Source: Vandiemenella viatica (taxonomy: Eukaryota > Arthropoda > Insecta > Orthoptera > Morabidae). Taken from it: a stretch of 64,000 nucleotides of DNA. The position numbers and the translations under genes were made by a program. The notes under the pieces were generated by a model. It was not told where the DNA came from, searched no databases, and was given only the letters and a program-made list of their open reading frames with translations. How positions within the stretch are numbered: the stretch's first letter is position 1; each line of letters starts with the position of its first letter. Below are positions 47,740 to 59,399 of the stretch, in pieces. The stretch is from positions 196,806,685 through 196,870,684 of the forward strand of contig CM061914.1 of the NCBI GenBank assembly GCA_031002005.1, given 5' to 3'.

Positions 47740-48870
47740 TTACATGGGACGTGCCATGAGAAACCTACTCGTAAGTCAATTCCAGATGTGAATAAATAGA
47801 AGAGAATAGCAGAACAATTTTTTTTTTCTTATTGCTTTACACCTCGTCGATTGCTGAGGTCATTAGAGGCGGGATGGGACTGGTGACAATGAACGGGAAG
47901 GAATTCGGCCATAGCTTTTTGAAGGAAGCATCCCGGCATTTGCCTGGAGTGATTGGGGGAAACTGTGGAAAACCAAAATCTGGATGCCTGGACGGGGATT
48001 CAAACCCGCGTCCTCCCGAATGCAAGGCCAGAACGTTAACCGTTCACTCACCACGCTCGGTCAGAACGATTCAATTTACCAAGGAATTTGCCAAATTGTT
48101 GGGTGCTGTCGATGGTAAACACATTTGAAAAGAATTACCAATTTAGGATCGAGTAATTTTAACAACAAATCATACCATTCAATCGTATTAATGACATGTT
48201 GTGATGCTGATGGGCTATTTATGTTAACTGAAACGGGCTATGCAGGAAGAAATAGTGACAGTGGTACATTCTGCAGGTCGTCTATCAAACACTTAATTGA
48301 GAATAACAATCTAGATTTGCCTTTGCCAGCAAGGCTACCAAGTAACGAAAATACCACCAATTTCCAGTTCCATTTCGTAGGCAATGAAGCATTATCTCTT
48401 TCGCAATATTTAATAAGACCATATCCACAAAGAACTCTTGATAACACGAAAAGGAAATTGAATTATACGCTTAGTAGAGGAAGAAAAAATATAGAACGTA
48501 TATGTAACATGATGGTGGAAAAATTTCAAGAGTTTAACAGTCCCCTGTGGTGCCATGACCCACAACAAGTACTTAATATAGTAAAATCAGCCTGCATAGT
48601 GAAAAATTGTCAGGAGTGAGGAAGGAGACCCGTGCAGTATGAGCAAATTTGAAAATAATATAATCTCAACTCCACAAATAATACCGCCATCACAACAACT
48701 TAAAATAAGTTCTCTTTCAACAGCGTACAACACCAGAAATTATTTAGCAAATTACTTTACTACATCACAAGGAGCGCTTCCTTGGCAATTGAATTATACT
48801 GTATTATTTAATTTAAGAAAAATAAATCTGAATTCTTTTCATGAAATAACGTTCACTGTTATTGATTAAA
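47740..48870 (+). pseudogene. PIF/Harbinger transposase, split by a SINE
   Basis: Before the SINE it reads RKSIPDVNK and RIAEQ. After it come FAKLLGAVDGKHI, then SYHSIVLMTCCDADGLFMLT, GYAGRNSDSGTF, FVGNEALSLSQYLIRPYP and LNYTLSRGRKNIER. This is the DDE_4 nuclease of Harbinger transposases with all three acidic positions still readable. The tail ANYFTTSQGALPWQ near 48750 closes the protein. Frameshifts follow DGKHI and near 48620. Confidence 0.9.
47820..48064 (-). mobile_element. tRNA-derived SINE inside Harbinger
   Basis: Same family as 23086: A box GGTGAGTGAACGGTTAACG and B box GGGTTTGAATCCC on the minus strand, with a poly-T tail side at 47818-47829. CAGAACAATT before and CAGAACGATT after look like a target duplication. 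The insertion splits the Harbinger transposase frame. Confidence 0.88.
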
Positions 48871-48874
48871 ATAA

Positions 48875-49215
48875 TACACTTATATACCTGATAAACTGAC
48901 TTTGTGTCCAATCTCATTCCATGCTTTTTCTGTCGCTTATTTACGTGAATATTCACTTAATTTATAGTAATATAAACATGGATATTTTTCAATTTCAGCC
49001 ACAAGCTTTAAATTCAGTGTTTGCTCCATCATTTTTACTGAGAAACTAGTTGACAACTAGTAGTGTGGCAACCAGCATGCAGCATCACTTGGAACTAATC
49101 ACGGACGCGTTACTGACTGGTTACCAACCGATCACCCCGTGTGCAAGCCTCCATACAACTACTAGTGCAGTGACTGATCCAAGATAGTAACTGGATTCTT
49201 TTCAGTAGCGGCATG
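48875..49215. other. Possible Harbinger end, otherwise unrecognised
   Basis: ACTAGTTGACAACTAGTAGTG near 49046 and ACTACTAGTGCAGTG near 49158 form short inverted repeats that could be near the Harbinger end. Not proven. Confidence 0.35.
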
Positions 49216-49219
49216 TGAG

Positions 49220-49620
49220 AAGGACCTTAGACCTAAATCTACCATTTCTGCAAATTTTTCTCTTGTGTTAGATTGTTCCAATTTATTCACTTCTGCTTGC
49301 ATTGCTTCTTTATTCTCTTGAATTTCAGTTTCCACTTCATAGCCATTAGATTACGGTCGGAGTCTAGTGCTCCTGGGTATGCCTTACGTTCTAAAATTTG
49401 ACTTCTGAATCTCTGTTTGACCAGTCTAGTTGATATCTTCCTGTATCTACTGGATGTTCATGCATGGTTCTTAAATAGTTTATATCTTTCACAAAATTCT
49501 AACAACCTGCTTCCCTGCTAGTTTCTTTCACTTAGGCCAAATCTCCTTATAGTATTGCCCTCTTCAGACTTCTAACATTGCACGCTCCAATTCGTAGAAT
49601 GTTTCTATCCATTCTGATGG
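49220..49620 (-). pseudogene. LINE AP-endonuclease fragment
   Basis: The minus strand reads RLLEFCERYKLF, then RKAYPGALDSDRNLMAMKWK and FKRIKK, parallel to the endonuclease end of the plus-strand LINE at 32640 (RLLEFCEKYQVW, YPGADTDTDHN). Same family, opposite strand. Confidence 0.75.
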
Positions 49621-50080
49621 ACTCCTCCCGGAGCAGACCCCACCTGGATATCTGATTGGGGGACTTTTTTTCTCCAGAATATTTTACCCAGGAAGAAGCC
49701 GTCATACTATAGGTAATTTGAGAGGATTACATGTCCTCAGGATACCCTTAGGGATTTTAATGCAGTGGTGTACCGTTCGTTGCCTTCTGCATCCCCACGC
49801 CGTTGATCATTTCCGATTCATCCATCTTTAGGGCGGGACGTTTCCAACCTCAAGGGCAAGAGAGTGCCCTGAACCTCTCCCCACTTGACCGCTCTGCTGG
49901 CAAGCAGTGGGTGACTCTATACGCGGCAAAAAGTGAGTTACTTTGGGCTGTACGGAATAGGTTGAGCTATCTGTTGCTTTGCTTGCTTGTCAAAAGAAGG
50001 AACTCTCCTATTATTACGAAACACTTGTGTAGAGTACCTAACTCCACTGCCAATACTTCCTGAGGCTCATCACCATACTT
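49621..50080 (-). repeat. LINE-associated sequence
   Basis: Contains AATATTTTACCCAGGAAGAA and GCCGTCATACTATAGGTAAT, phrases I associate with the 5' part of the same LINE family in large insect genomes. From memory only. Confidence 0.35.
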
Positions 50081-50084
50081 CACC

Positions 50085-50502
50085 ATTATCCAGTAATGGC
50101 AAGGGAACTGGCATAGAGGAACTTCAAACATTTAATTTTTTGTAGGCTCACCATTGGAAAGAATTGGAGACAGACTCCCGTGGAAACTCATTGTTTAGTG
50201 CGAGTCATCAGCTACTCTGATTATTATTATGCACTTTAATGTTCACTTTTAGTAAATACTGAAGGTACTAGGGTGATATAGTGTGTTAAAAGAAACTTCC
50301 ATGATTAATTTCAATATTCTATTGGTTAATTAGCATATTATTGATGAACACAAATGTTAGTATTCGTATTTAATGAAATAGTACTATGAATCAAGGATTT
50401 AAATACCAGACTAAAAACAATAGCACCAAAATACCCACACAAATACATAGTCGTTGAAACACAAAATGTCATACTATTGCAGTTATAAGAGTATTTACTT
50501 AC
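50085..50502. other. Intron stretch, nothing recognised
   Basis: AT-rich, between LINE debris and exon 5. Confidence 0.5.
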
Positions 50503-50570
50503 CGGTTCAGGTTTTGCCATTTTCTGGGGGATACGTGGTTGATGTGTCACCTTTTTGATAGCAACTCCAA
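50503..50570 (-). CDS. SETDB1: SETDB1 in-window exon 5
   Basis: 68 nt, phase 1 in and phase 0 out. Acceptor TTTTCAG, donor GTAAGT (consensus). It encodes a short basic linker (VGVAIKKVTHQPRIPQK...) just before the Tudor region. It has little conservation to compare, so it rests on frame agreement with both neighbours. Confidence 0.74.
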
Positions 50571-51475
50571 CTGAAAAATAAAATTGCCCAAGTTGCCGAA
50601 CTAAGATTTCAGGAAACACCAAGGAAAATACTCCATTCGTAGTAGTTTAACAAAGAAAAAATTAACGAATCTGTCTCCGTGACTCAACTACATGCTATTC
50701 TGACATTACTTGACCAGATTTTTTTTTTTTTTTTTTAAATGACTTCTTTCAGTTATTGGTTCCTCAAAAATGTGAAACTTTGGCATTTCAGGACAATTTA
50801 GCAAGCTGTTGTAAGAGCCAAATTAATCATGGACTAAAATAAATTTATGAGTATCCCTACCCAATTAGGGCTATAAATTGCCATTATTAACAAAATGAGC
50901 CAACTTCTTTTTGCAAGACAAAAAATATTAAAATTACAAACAAACAAAAAAAACACAATTTTCCCCATGAAATATGAATTTTAGTATCTAGCTAATTTTT
51001 GTTTAATTATTGAATGCTATGTAAAAGTCCATTTCAATAGTTTCAAAACAAAAGCAATTTAAACTCTCTAGCTCTTATAGTTTTTGAGTTACATGCAATT
51101 AAACACGTTGGGTATCGCACGATTTTCAAAACATGGATTTTTAACCAAATTTCAAAGGGCTGTAACCTTTTTTTTTTTGTTGGCAAATTGCTTTTGGCAT
51201 ATCTCATAACTCCAATGTGATTATCTATTGTTATTGTTTTTAAAAAAATGCAGTTTGTCAACTGACACCCCTGTCTGTTTTGAAATGGAATGGGATTCCT
51301 ACTGACTTATTCCTCTTATTAAAAATTCTCATGACACGTTAAATCCACAAGGATAGTACTTACTTTAACAATATTTTTTTTTTTTAGTTCCATGAATGCA
51401 GGTGAAAGAATGATCAGTAAAATGGAATCAACCAAGTCTAACACAACTATGGCATTTATCCAGTTGGTTTGTCCC
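50571..51475. other. Intron stretch, nothing recognised
   Basis: AT-rich, with T runs near 50718 and 51168. No element seen. Confidence 0.5.
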
Positions 51476-51620
51476 ATCAACAACAGGTTTAAGTTTTTCT
51501 TCTTCCTATCGGTTGTTAGGCCTGGTGGTCTGTTACGTTTTCAATCCATCTTCTTCCTGGTCTTCCTACATCTCTCCAGCATTAGTATTTGAAGGTTTTT
51601 CATGGAAGATAGCCATTCTT
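51476..51620 (-). repeat. LINE 3' end fragment
   Basis: The minus strand reads through DVGRPGRKKMD-type sequence (TGTAGGAAGACCAGGAAGAA, then GATTGAAAACG), the RGRPRKRW box near the 3' end of RTE-like elements. Short. Confidence 0.5.
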
Positions 51621-51716
51621 CACCCACAGAACAAGGTCTGTCCCAGATATTCTGTAGTTTTGCACAGTTTGGAGAAGTAGTATAATTTTAATTTTCTTGA
51701 GGATGGCATACAAGTA

Positions 51717-52012
51717 ATGAAGGAAAGGTAAATTAACCCACCACATACCAAAGTTGATGGCTGTGATGAGAGAAAACACTTAAAAACACTTAGGTGGACA
51801 AACAAATACATAATTTTCGGAGTCATTGGGTGATGTTCCGAGTGTGCACACGTATGCTGCCTAATAGCCCTTTTATCTACCAGTGAAGAAGGCAGTTGCC
51901 AAAAATTATGAATTTGTTTGTTGTCCTGAGTGTTTTCTCTAATCGCAGTGGTAAACTTTGATATGTGGTGGGTTAATTTACCTTTCCTTCATTATTTATA
52001 TCGCTCAGGAGC
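51717..52012. repeat. Penelope-like foldback repeat
   Basis: Inverted ends AATGAAGGAAAGGTAAATTAACCC and the complement at 51963-51995 are near-perfect, with CCACCACATACCAAAG shared with 17829. Inner arms carry GTGAAGA at 51883-51889, GGCAGTTGCC and AAAA where other copies have CTGAAGA...GAAA. The arms are more diverged than at 17829. Confidence 0.8.
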
Positions 52013-52014
52013 TG

Positions 52015-52928
52015 CTTCCATTTTCCTTAGTTTCATCATTTTCTGTCCCATAGTGTGTTCTTCTCATGAATCACATTCAGCGCTCATTTGCAGGTGTCGA
52101 GACTTGCCAGTTTTGCAGTGGGTATTTTCCTCTCTCCACACCAGGAGATCAGTTACCTTTTAGGATTTCAACACCAATTCTAGACCATCATAAGGACTTA
52201 GCCACCTATGCCATTCTGCACATCACATTATATTCCATGATCATGCCTCATAGTCATTGTTGAAAAATTTATGGAGGTAGGGTTGTGAAAACGACCTTCA
52301 GGAACTGCTGGTACCAATTTCGATTTGGTGTTGGTATTTAAAGGAAAGCTAGTAAAAAATTTACAGTTTCAATTGTTCTTTTGGGAAGTAATCTGGTTAT
52401 TATGCAGACCAGAAGAGTTTGAGATCTTGTTGTTGCATGTGCTCTTAATTACAGGAAGAGAATTTCCAATTTACCTTTTATTATATTCACACCTGAATTT
52501 TGTATGCCAGACTGAAAAATGTCTCTTATGAGTTCTATAGCGAAGCTCTACTCATATAAAGATATACAAAAAATTATTATTGGATATATCCCATAAAATC
52601 ATATGCAAGTAGTAGTTCCAGTGTAGAGTTGTTCTGAACATTCAATCGCACTATCCAATACAACTGTGAAAATACTTAGAGTCGTTGAAGACAGAGACGA
52701 ATATGTAATCTGCCCCAGTACAATTAATTTGTGACTGAGTACACTGTTAATGTTGTTAATGTTCACACTAAGAACCACAGAAACAGTTATTTTGTGTTTC
52801 ACAGAAAAGACTTAATTTCATGGAAGTATATCTCAATCACCCTTCATTTTGTTCAGTGTAACCTAAAGACACATTAATAACAACCATCAATAAATAATGT
52901 GTAAAAAAAAGTGGTAATGTTTCCTCAC
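52015..52928. other. Intron 4 left part, nothing recognised
   Basis: Open frames at 51930-52530 have no family motifs. Some of it may be old LINE sequence. Confidence 0.4.
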
Positions 52929-53052
52929 CGAGACTGGGTTTGCGTGGGCTTCTGAATCCGTCTGTTTGTACTGGCTGAGCTGAACACGTCCTCCAGTTAG
53001 CAAGCGAATTGCCACCGGCATGTATGTCTACAATTTCAATTGAGGGTTCCTC
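52929..53052 (-). CDS. SETDB1: SETDB1 in-window exon 4
   Basis: 124 nt, phase 0 in and phase 1 out. Acceptor TTATTAG, donor GTGAGG. It encodes EEPSIEIVDIHAGG followed by a polar, basic stretch ending in SPRKPSL. The acidic hydrophobic core (IEIVDI) looks like a SUMO-interacting motif; that reading is inference. Confidence 0.76.
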
Positions 53053-53842
53053 CTAATAACAGAAAATGCATTTAAAAAAAATATCTTTGTCTCAACAAAA
53101 TATCTCAATTTTTGCAGTTAATTTCATTTCAAACATAAATCTGTTGCAGTTGAAAGAAATTCAACAAACTACAGACAAGAGTATTCATGAAATAATTAAA
53201 TAAACTCTGCAGAAAATATTTGTTTAATCTACAAAATATAAATGCATACAATATTTTTAGAGAAAACTACACTGAATGAAGAATGGATTCCTTACGTTAC
53301 TGGATAACATCATATTTAAAGAAAATTAACTACAAATGAGCATAAAAAATCTGTACAGCTTAGCTTATTACTTTTATTCTTACATACTGATACACCATTC
53401 ACAGAAGTTGTTGAAATAATATCAACATCAGATAACACTAAATTTTTAGTTACTTGACAATATTACATAAGGAATGCCTAAGAGGCAATTATGTCCCAGA
53501 CTTTCTTTAATTCTGTGAAACTTAATATTCTGTGACACAAACAGTGACACAAATAAAAGATTCAAAATATCAGAAACTTAGATCAATCATAGCTTGAAAT
53601 ATGCTGCATCGTGGACCCAAAACTTGTCACTAATCGCTCCAGTTGAAAAATTTTATACAAATTCTTACCTTACATAAAAGACCACACATAACTGGTAAAT
53701 TCTTAAACTAATGAAGGTTCCCTTTCATTGCTATGAACAATTGTATCTACTGTCATCAACATACTCAGTCACCTTACGTCACAAGTACGTATCTGTACAG
53801 TATAGGAGAATGAAAGAATGAAGGCTTTCTCGGCGAGTCAGT
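53053..53842. other. Intron 3 left part, nothing recognised
   Basis: AT-rich, no element seen. Confidence 0.5.
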
Positions 53843-54027
53843 TGTATAAAATCTTCTCGAGCTTCCCACCGGGATAGCACGTCAGTAAAATTACATAGCG
53901 ACGTTTCAGAGCCTGCCTCAGGCTCCATCATCCGGTGAAGATAGAGCCAGAGGCAGGCCCTGAAACGTTGCCGCGTACTTTTACTGATGCGCTATCCCTG
54001 TGGAAAGCTCGAGAAGATTTTACGCAA
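53843..54027. repeat. Foldback repeat with GAAACGT arms
   Basis: Arms TGTATAAAATCTTCTCGAGC... (left) and its complement GCTCGAGAAGATTTTACGC (right) are about 85 bases each with a centre near 53935. Each arm carries CTGAAACGT or ACGTTTCAG next to a GAGCCTGAGGC-type hairpin. CGGATGATGG (minus) and GGTGAAGATAG (plus) stand where CTGANGA would be. Confidence 0.8.
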
Positions 54028-54362
54028 ATATATGAATATTCACCAAGGGCATAACATATTAGTCTATGTTTACACAGATAATTAATTAAGTGCTTAGTAG
54101 ATGACAATTAGTTTTATGGCTATTCATACCTGTCATTTCCAGTTCGTCATAAACTGAAGAAGAAGTAAATAATACCTATTCTTTAATTATTATTTAAACA
54201 GGTAATTGGAGGGCCATTGCTTGATTTCAGTTTGAATTAACTATAATGGCTATATTTAATGTTCTTTTAACTTCTTCAATCCATGGTCTGGACTGCTGCT
54301 TTGTTTCCAGCATATAGTATAAATTAACATTTAGCAACCACATTTACATACTGCAAACAGTT

Positions 54363-54600
54363 GGGAGGTGTCCATTAATTATTTGAGGTGAGATAGGGAG
54401 GGGGGAGGGGGTTCCAGCGAAATCTCACCAAGGGGGGGGGGGGGTGACAGAAATCTCATGTCAGGTGTTGAAATTTAAAAAAAAATTAAAAAAGTCTCAA
54501 AAAGCTTATGAGGTCGATTATCGGGGGGGGGGGGGGGGCTCATCAAAATCTCACATCATTTTAGGGGGGCCAGATCTCACCAAGTAAGGCAACTCTTTTT
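54363..54600. repeat. Family A foldback MITE, degraded
   Basis: GGAGGTGTCCATTAATTATT and TGAGGTGAGATAGGG match the left end of family A. G tracts and AATCTCACCAAGGGGG recur inside. The right inverted end is not recognisable. Confidence 0.65.
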
Positions 54601-54734
54601 TCGCTGGATACATAGTCGATGTTCGTTTTTTTGTTTTTCTAATTTTGGTACACTCGTCCCGCACATATCTTCACAGTTTCAACTATATAGCATTCTTGGT
54701 GAGAGGCATAACTGTTAGAAGTGTTTTGTGTGCT

Positions 54735-55670
54735 CTGAGATTTACTGCTGTTGAAAAAATTGATCAAAGAGTTTGCATCAAATTTTTTGTAAAAAATTAA
54801 ATTAAGTGCTCCAAAACACTTGAAATGTTGACAGTGGCATATGGTGAATACACTTTGAGTAAAAAAAAAGTTTATAAATGGTACAAAGACTTCTGAGATG
54901 GGCAAGAAGATGTCAATGATGAATCTCGCTTGCACACCGCAGCACGACAACAACTGAAGAAAATGGTGTTGGAGAATCATTGAATCACCATTAGAGAAGT
55001 TGCTGATGAAGTAGGCATCTCGGTTGGCTCGTGCCACGCAATTTTTTCGGATGTTTTGGGCACGAGACGTGTGTTCCAAAACTGATGAATTTTGATCTGT
55101 GGCACGAGCATCCCACAGATATTCCCGATTTGCTCAAAAGGGTCATAACTGGTGACAAATCATGGGTATATGGTTATTACATAGAAACCAAGGCCCAATC
55201 TTCCCAATGGAATAGCCCAGAAGAGCCAAGACCGAAAAAAAGCATGCCAAGTTCGACCCAGTGTCAAGGTTTTGTTGACCAATTTCTTCGATTACTGGCA
55301 TAATGCATCAGGAGTTTTTACCACAAGGTCGTACAGTTAATAAGGAGTATTACCTTGAAATTATGCGCCGTTTGCGAGAAGCAATACAAAAAAGTATGGA
55401 TTTGTGGGAAAAGAATTCGTGGCTTTTGCATCACGCATCACTATGTACCTGCTCACTCATAGCTGCTTGTGAGTGATTTTTTGGCCAAAAGCAACACCAC
55501 AATCATGCCTCAGCCACCATATTGACTGGATTTGGCACCCTGTGACTTTTTTTCCTGTCCCCAAAACTGAACAGATCAATAAATTACAACATTTGAGGAG
55601 ATAAAGACTGCATCGCTGAAAGAGCTCAAGGCTAGCAAAAAGTGCTTATCAGAAGTGTTTTGAGGATTGG
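54735..55670 (+). pseudogene. Mariner-type transposase pseudogene
   Basis: Frameshifted pieces in order: DQRVCIKFFVKN-type start, SKTLEMLTVAYGEYTLSKKK, VYKWYKDF, then TIREVADEVGISVGSCHAIF (helix-turn-helix), RVITGDKSWVYGYYIETK (first D, ETKAQSSQW), MHQEFLPQGRTVNKEYYLEI, LREAIQKS, and a C-terminal TTFEEIKTASLKELKA. The whole length of a mariner transposase is present but with many stops. It is a different lineage from the copy at 8942. Confidence 0.9.
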
Positions 55671-55729
55671 AAAAAAACATTTAATGTATTATTTTGCTCT
55701 TTTTGAAACATTTCTCGGGTACTAGCTCC

Positions 55730-55985
55730 AATTCACTATCCCCCTCTCCATGTCTCTGATTGAATATACCCCCACCACGTTCCTGACTAACAGTCATTCT
55801 GTGAGTTAGTCTCCTACACCACCCTACCTCCCTAACGTTCTCCTGTTGACGACGGGCCAAGACCCAAAATATTAATTGCTTTTCCTGTTCTTTTGTTGTT
55901 TTTGTGTGTGTGTGTGTGTGTGTTCACACCAAGAAACCATCATCTAAGGTAAGTGGTGGTTCATTTCGCTTTCCTTTTTAGTAAA
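55730..55985 (+). repeat. Penelope-like terminal repeat, single arm
   Basis: GACGACGGGCCAAGACCCAA, AATATTAATTGC, a (TG)n run at 55904-55922, then CATCATCTAAGGTAAGTGGT and TTCATTTCGCTTTCC. This is the plus-orientation arm; its complement lies at 39645. Confidence 0.65.
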
Positions 55986-56035
55986 TCCATTCGCTACTTA
56001 ACACCTATTATTTCCTGGTTACTATATATATATAA

Positions 56036-56262
56036 CTAAGGAAGGATAGGGAAATATGACCCAACACTTACCACAGATGAAGGAGGCTCGGAACGATGAA
56101 CACAAAAGAACAAACACAAGAAACGCACAATATTTCGGCGTATAGCCGTATTCTTGCAAAAGTGAGACACTAGGCAGAGCCAGACGTGTACACGACGACG
56201 GCCGTCTGGTGAATGGCTTCGCTGGCATAGATGGCAGTGTAGGAGAAAGGGGGGGGGGGCTC
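56036..56262 (-). repeat. Penelope-like terminal repeat, single arm
   Basis: CTAAGGAAGGATAGGGAAAT, ATGACCCAACACTTACCACA, GATGAAGGAGG, then AACACAAGAAACGCACAATA and TTTCGGCGTATAGCCG. Matches the left arm of 56440-56766 and, in complement, the sequence after the Penelope-like element near 59560. Confidence 0.75.
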
Positions 56263-56439
56263 AAATACTAGACTGATAATGTTGAAGGTATATTATCATT
56301 GAAAGTTGCAGACCAACATAATAACCGAGAGACGATATACATATAAATTACATTTTGAAAAACTTTAAGTACGAAAAATAAAATACAAGCAATGTAAATA
56401 GTAGTGATAATATCCTTCCTTAGTTTTTATAATAACAAC

Positions 56440-56766
56440 AATTAGCAGGAAAATGCTTTAAGGCAATAAAACTAAGGAAATATGACCTAACACTTACCAC
56501 AGATGAAGATGGCTGGGAAGACGAACAAAAAACAAACACAAGAGAAGCGCAATATTTCGGCCTACAACAGCCTTAAACGTGCAGAAGGTGAAGCACCAGG
56601 CGGCGTCACATGTGTACACATAGACGGCCGACTGGTGTACACATGCACGTTTAAGGGTGCTATAGGCCGAAGTATTGCGCTTCTCTTGTGTTTGTTTTTT
56701 GTTCGTCGTCCCAGCCGCCTTCATCTGTGGTAAGTGTTGGGTCATATTTCCCTATCATTCCTTAGT
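56440..56766. repeat. Long palindrome of two Penelope-like arms
   Basis: Left arm from 56471 (ACTAAGGAAATATGACC...) and right arm ending 56766 (...CATATTTCCCTATCATTCCTTAGT) are inverted copies of about 125-140 bases. Each has ACAAACACAAGAGAAGCGCA, ATATTTCGGCCTA and CACATGTGTACAC near the centre. The left arm lacks a 9-base piece (AGGGAATG-type) that the right has. The open frames on both strands are a by-product of the palindrome. Confidence 0.88.
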
Positions 56767-56935
56767 ATATATATATATATATATACACACATCTCAGACG
56801 GCCTTACGTCTGGCTTCGTGCTGTGGCCTTCTTCCTGAAGAAGGCACGATGGCAGAAAGGTTAGGATTTTATAAATTGACCCGACTCCACCCAGATAATA
56901 CAGCTGCCTGCAATTTACCTGCTTGAGGATCAAAT
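56767..56935 (+). repeat. Second repeat type with hammerhead-like core
   Basis: After a (TA)n/(CA)n run it reads GACGGCCTTACGTCTGGC, then CTGAAGA at 56835-56841, a GGC...GGCA hairpin and GAAA at 56855-56858. It abuts the LINE that follows. Confidence 0.5.
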
Positions 56936-56949
56936 TATCCAAACAGTTA

Positions 56950-57675
56950 AAACAATAAAAGATATTGATGTGATTACTGGTGACAAATTAACCTTCTCAG
57001 AACATATCAATTATACAACACATCGCCCCTGTCAAAGCCTAGTCTTTACTTGTAGAGCAAGCAAGGAGTTGAGAAATACCAAAACATTGATACTTCTTTT
57101 CTTAGCAGACATCAAACCCATACTTGAGTACAGGTCTGTTGTCTGGCCTACTGATTTACACATCAATTGTATTGACAAAATTCAATGAAAATTCTGTAAA
57201 TGTTTATGCTATTTTGCGCATTCTGAGCATGTAATCAATTTTGATGCTATTTATCAGCAGTGTAAGCTTAGTAGCCTAATCAGTCACAGACAAGTGGCTG
57301 ACCTTACTTTGTGTTTCAAAGTTGTCAACGGGCTGGTTGACTCGCCAGAATTCTTAGTTGGCTTTGGCTTTGTATGCTCAAAGTCTGTGATAAGGACCAG
57401 AAGGCTCTCGCAGTTGAAAGCACACACAAAAACTACGTCGTCTATCGTGGACCGAGAAATAGAATTGCCAGGTTGGTGTACCAGTACTCGGCAATATCAA
57501 CTTCTTTGGAGGATCTCTTTCTCAGCAAACGTTAAAAAACTACTACTTCGTGATTAAGTTTATATAATTATTTTCTCATGTCTAATATAGTGCAATAAGT
57601 TTTGTAATTATCCTTGACTTTTCCTTAGCTATTTGTATAATATTTATGTACAATCCTGATTGGCAAAAAATAAAT
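56950..57675 (+). pseudogene. LINE RT C-terminal fragment with 3' end
   Basis: Reads VITGDKLTFSEHINYTTHRP, then LEYRSVVWPTDLHINCIDKI, ISHRQVADLTLCFKVVNGLV and a C-terminal NVKKLLLRD at about 57555. This is the CR1/jockey-type tail (EY.SVVW, R...DL....K..NG). A stop follows DKIQ. The 3' UTR-like tail ends in AATAAATATAAAAAATTATT near 57680. Confidence 0.85.
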
Positions 57676-57767
57676 ATAAAAAATTATTACACATAATACT
57701 GAGAAAATCATACGTACTAATGGGCTAATATTCTACAAAAACTGAAAATGGAGAACCAAAAACAAAC

Positions 57768-57865
57768 CTTAACTGGAAGCTGAAAGTTATCATAGAACAG
57801 TTTTCTCATTGCATCAATTTCCACTTGCAGATTGTCAACTGCTTCTGTAATTTCTTTACTCGATT
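57768..57865 (-). CDS. SETDB1: SETDB1 in-window exon 3 (coiled coil)
   Basis: 98 nt, phase 1 in and phase 0 out. Acceptor TTTTAG, donor GTTTGT. The peptide has a heptad-like pattern (AVDNLQVEIDAMRKLFYDNF), consistent with the N-terminal coiled coil that human SETDB1 uses for partner binding and nuclear export control. The role is inferred from family knowledge. Confidence 0.82.
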
Positions 57866-58225
57866 CTAAAACAGAGAAAATTATGCTTTAAAACCTAGTA
57901 AAATACAAAAAAAAAATCCAAGAGCTTTGAATACTAAATTACAGTTACAGTTTCAGAAATCAGCATAGAATCAGCTTTCATGTTAAACAAGAGCTTAAAC
58001 TCAAGAATGATACAAAACAATTTTAATAAATTTTACTTTGTCAGGAAATCATCGCATAATCTGCGCGTTTTTGGAGTACAACTTCGTGAAATTGTTCTAC
58101 ATCTGACAAACACGTGTATGGCAGTACAGTATTGAATGTAATCGCTGGGGCTTGTGTTTACAAGTGACCAGTATTTTTGAAGTTTTATGTCTTCTAGAAA
58201 TAAAAACAGTTAAAATTTAGAAGTG
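57866..58225. other. Intron stretch, nothing recognised
   Basis: AT-rich, between exon 3 and the Penelope-like element. Confidence 0.5.
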
Positions 58226-58229
58226 TGTC

Positions 58230-59340
58230 TGGACCTAATTATTTCATATACATTTAACCATGAGACACCTAATACTATGCCAACCTCTTCCTGGGTAGTC
58301 TGGAGGAAAAGTTTCTGAAGAACTGCTCCCTCAGCCCCCTTGTGTGGTTGAGATACATAGATGATATATTTATGATCTGGAAACAGGGAAGACCACCTCA
58401 TAGATCACCTCAGCTCACTCAATGACGCCATCAATTAATTTCACCTGGTCATATTCCCACATCAGTGTCGCCTTCCTTTACATGGATATCACCCTTCAAC
58501 AGGGTGCCCCCCACACCTCTATACACATCAAACCAACCAATTTACAACAATACCTACACTTTCCATACCAAACGTTCCCTCCCATACAGCCTCGCAATCT
58601 GTGGCAAACACATCTGTTCTGATCGTGATTCAATTTCCAGTTATTCCCAAAAACTATCCCAAGCCCTCGTGTCCCGCCAATTACCCCACGATCTCGTGAA
58701 AAAACAAATCTCTCATGCCATTACCCACAATCCTCATTCTGCACGTCCTAAAACTGACCGTGGACCAATCCTTGTCACCCAGTTCTTTCCTTGCCTGGAA
58801 TCCATCAACCAGATTCTCTTACCTGAAATGTGTTTCCTTCCTCCCAAAATCCTACAACTGCTCCCCGCACTTGCTTCAGCAGACCACTCAATCTGAATAA
58901 CATCTCGGTCCACAAGTAAATACCTGCTGACTCTCCTAGACCTCCACAAGGATCTTTCCCCAATAACAGACCCTGCTGAAAAACTTGCAGCATGCACCCT
59001 GCCACCACCACTTACTCTAATCCTGTCACAGGAGAATCTTTCCCTATAATTGGACATGCCACATGTGTCACCACTCACCTCACTTGGCAACTCACCTGCC
59101 TCCATTGCACTGCCTCCTACATTGGTCTCACCACTCAACAACTATCCTACAGGGTGAATGGCCACAGGCAAACAGTTTATACTTCCAACCCAGACCATCC
59201 AGTGGCAATTCATCCCAACTCACATGATTCGAACAACCTCAATACCTGCTTCACAGTTACAGCTATTAGAGTTTTTCCGAACACCACCACCCCTTCAGAA
59301 CTCGTACCAACTTATCAATCAAAATAAAATTATACTTTTT
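58230..59340 (+). mobile_element. Penelope-like element, RT and GIY-YIG parts
   Basis: 5' truncated. The plus strand reads YYANLFLGSLEEKFLK, then VWLRYIDDIFMIWKQGR near 58345 (RT catalytic YIDD box), then a thumb region (58422-58900) broken by shifts. The last frame (58992-59327) has CLHCTASYIGLTTQQLSYRV then NGHRQTV, where H-C-A-YIG-T resembles the GIY-YIG nuclease (YIG box, later R and H) typical of endonuclease-bearing Penelope-like elements. Stops and frameshifts make it inactive. Confidence 0.85.
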
Positions 59341-59399
59341 AAATTTTTTAACTAGTCGTTGCAAAGATTATTTTGTTCCACTTTTATCGCAGTTCCACC

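Noticed and set aside
56503..56926. Overlapping frames on both strands (TNKKQTQEKRN...)
   Set aside because: They arise from the two arms of the palindrome at 56440-56766; the same words appear on both strands.
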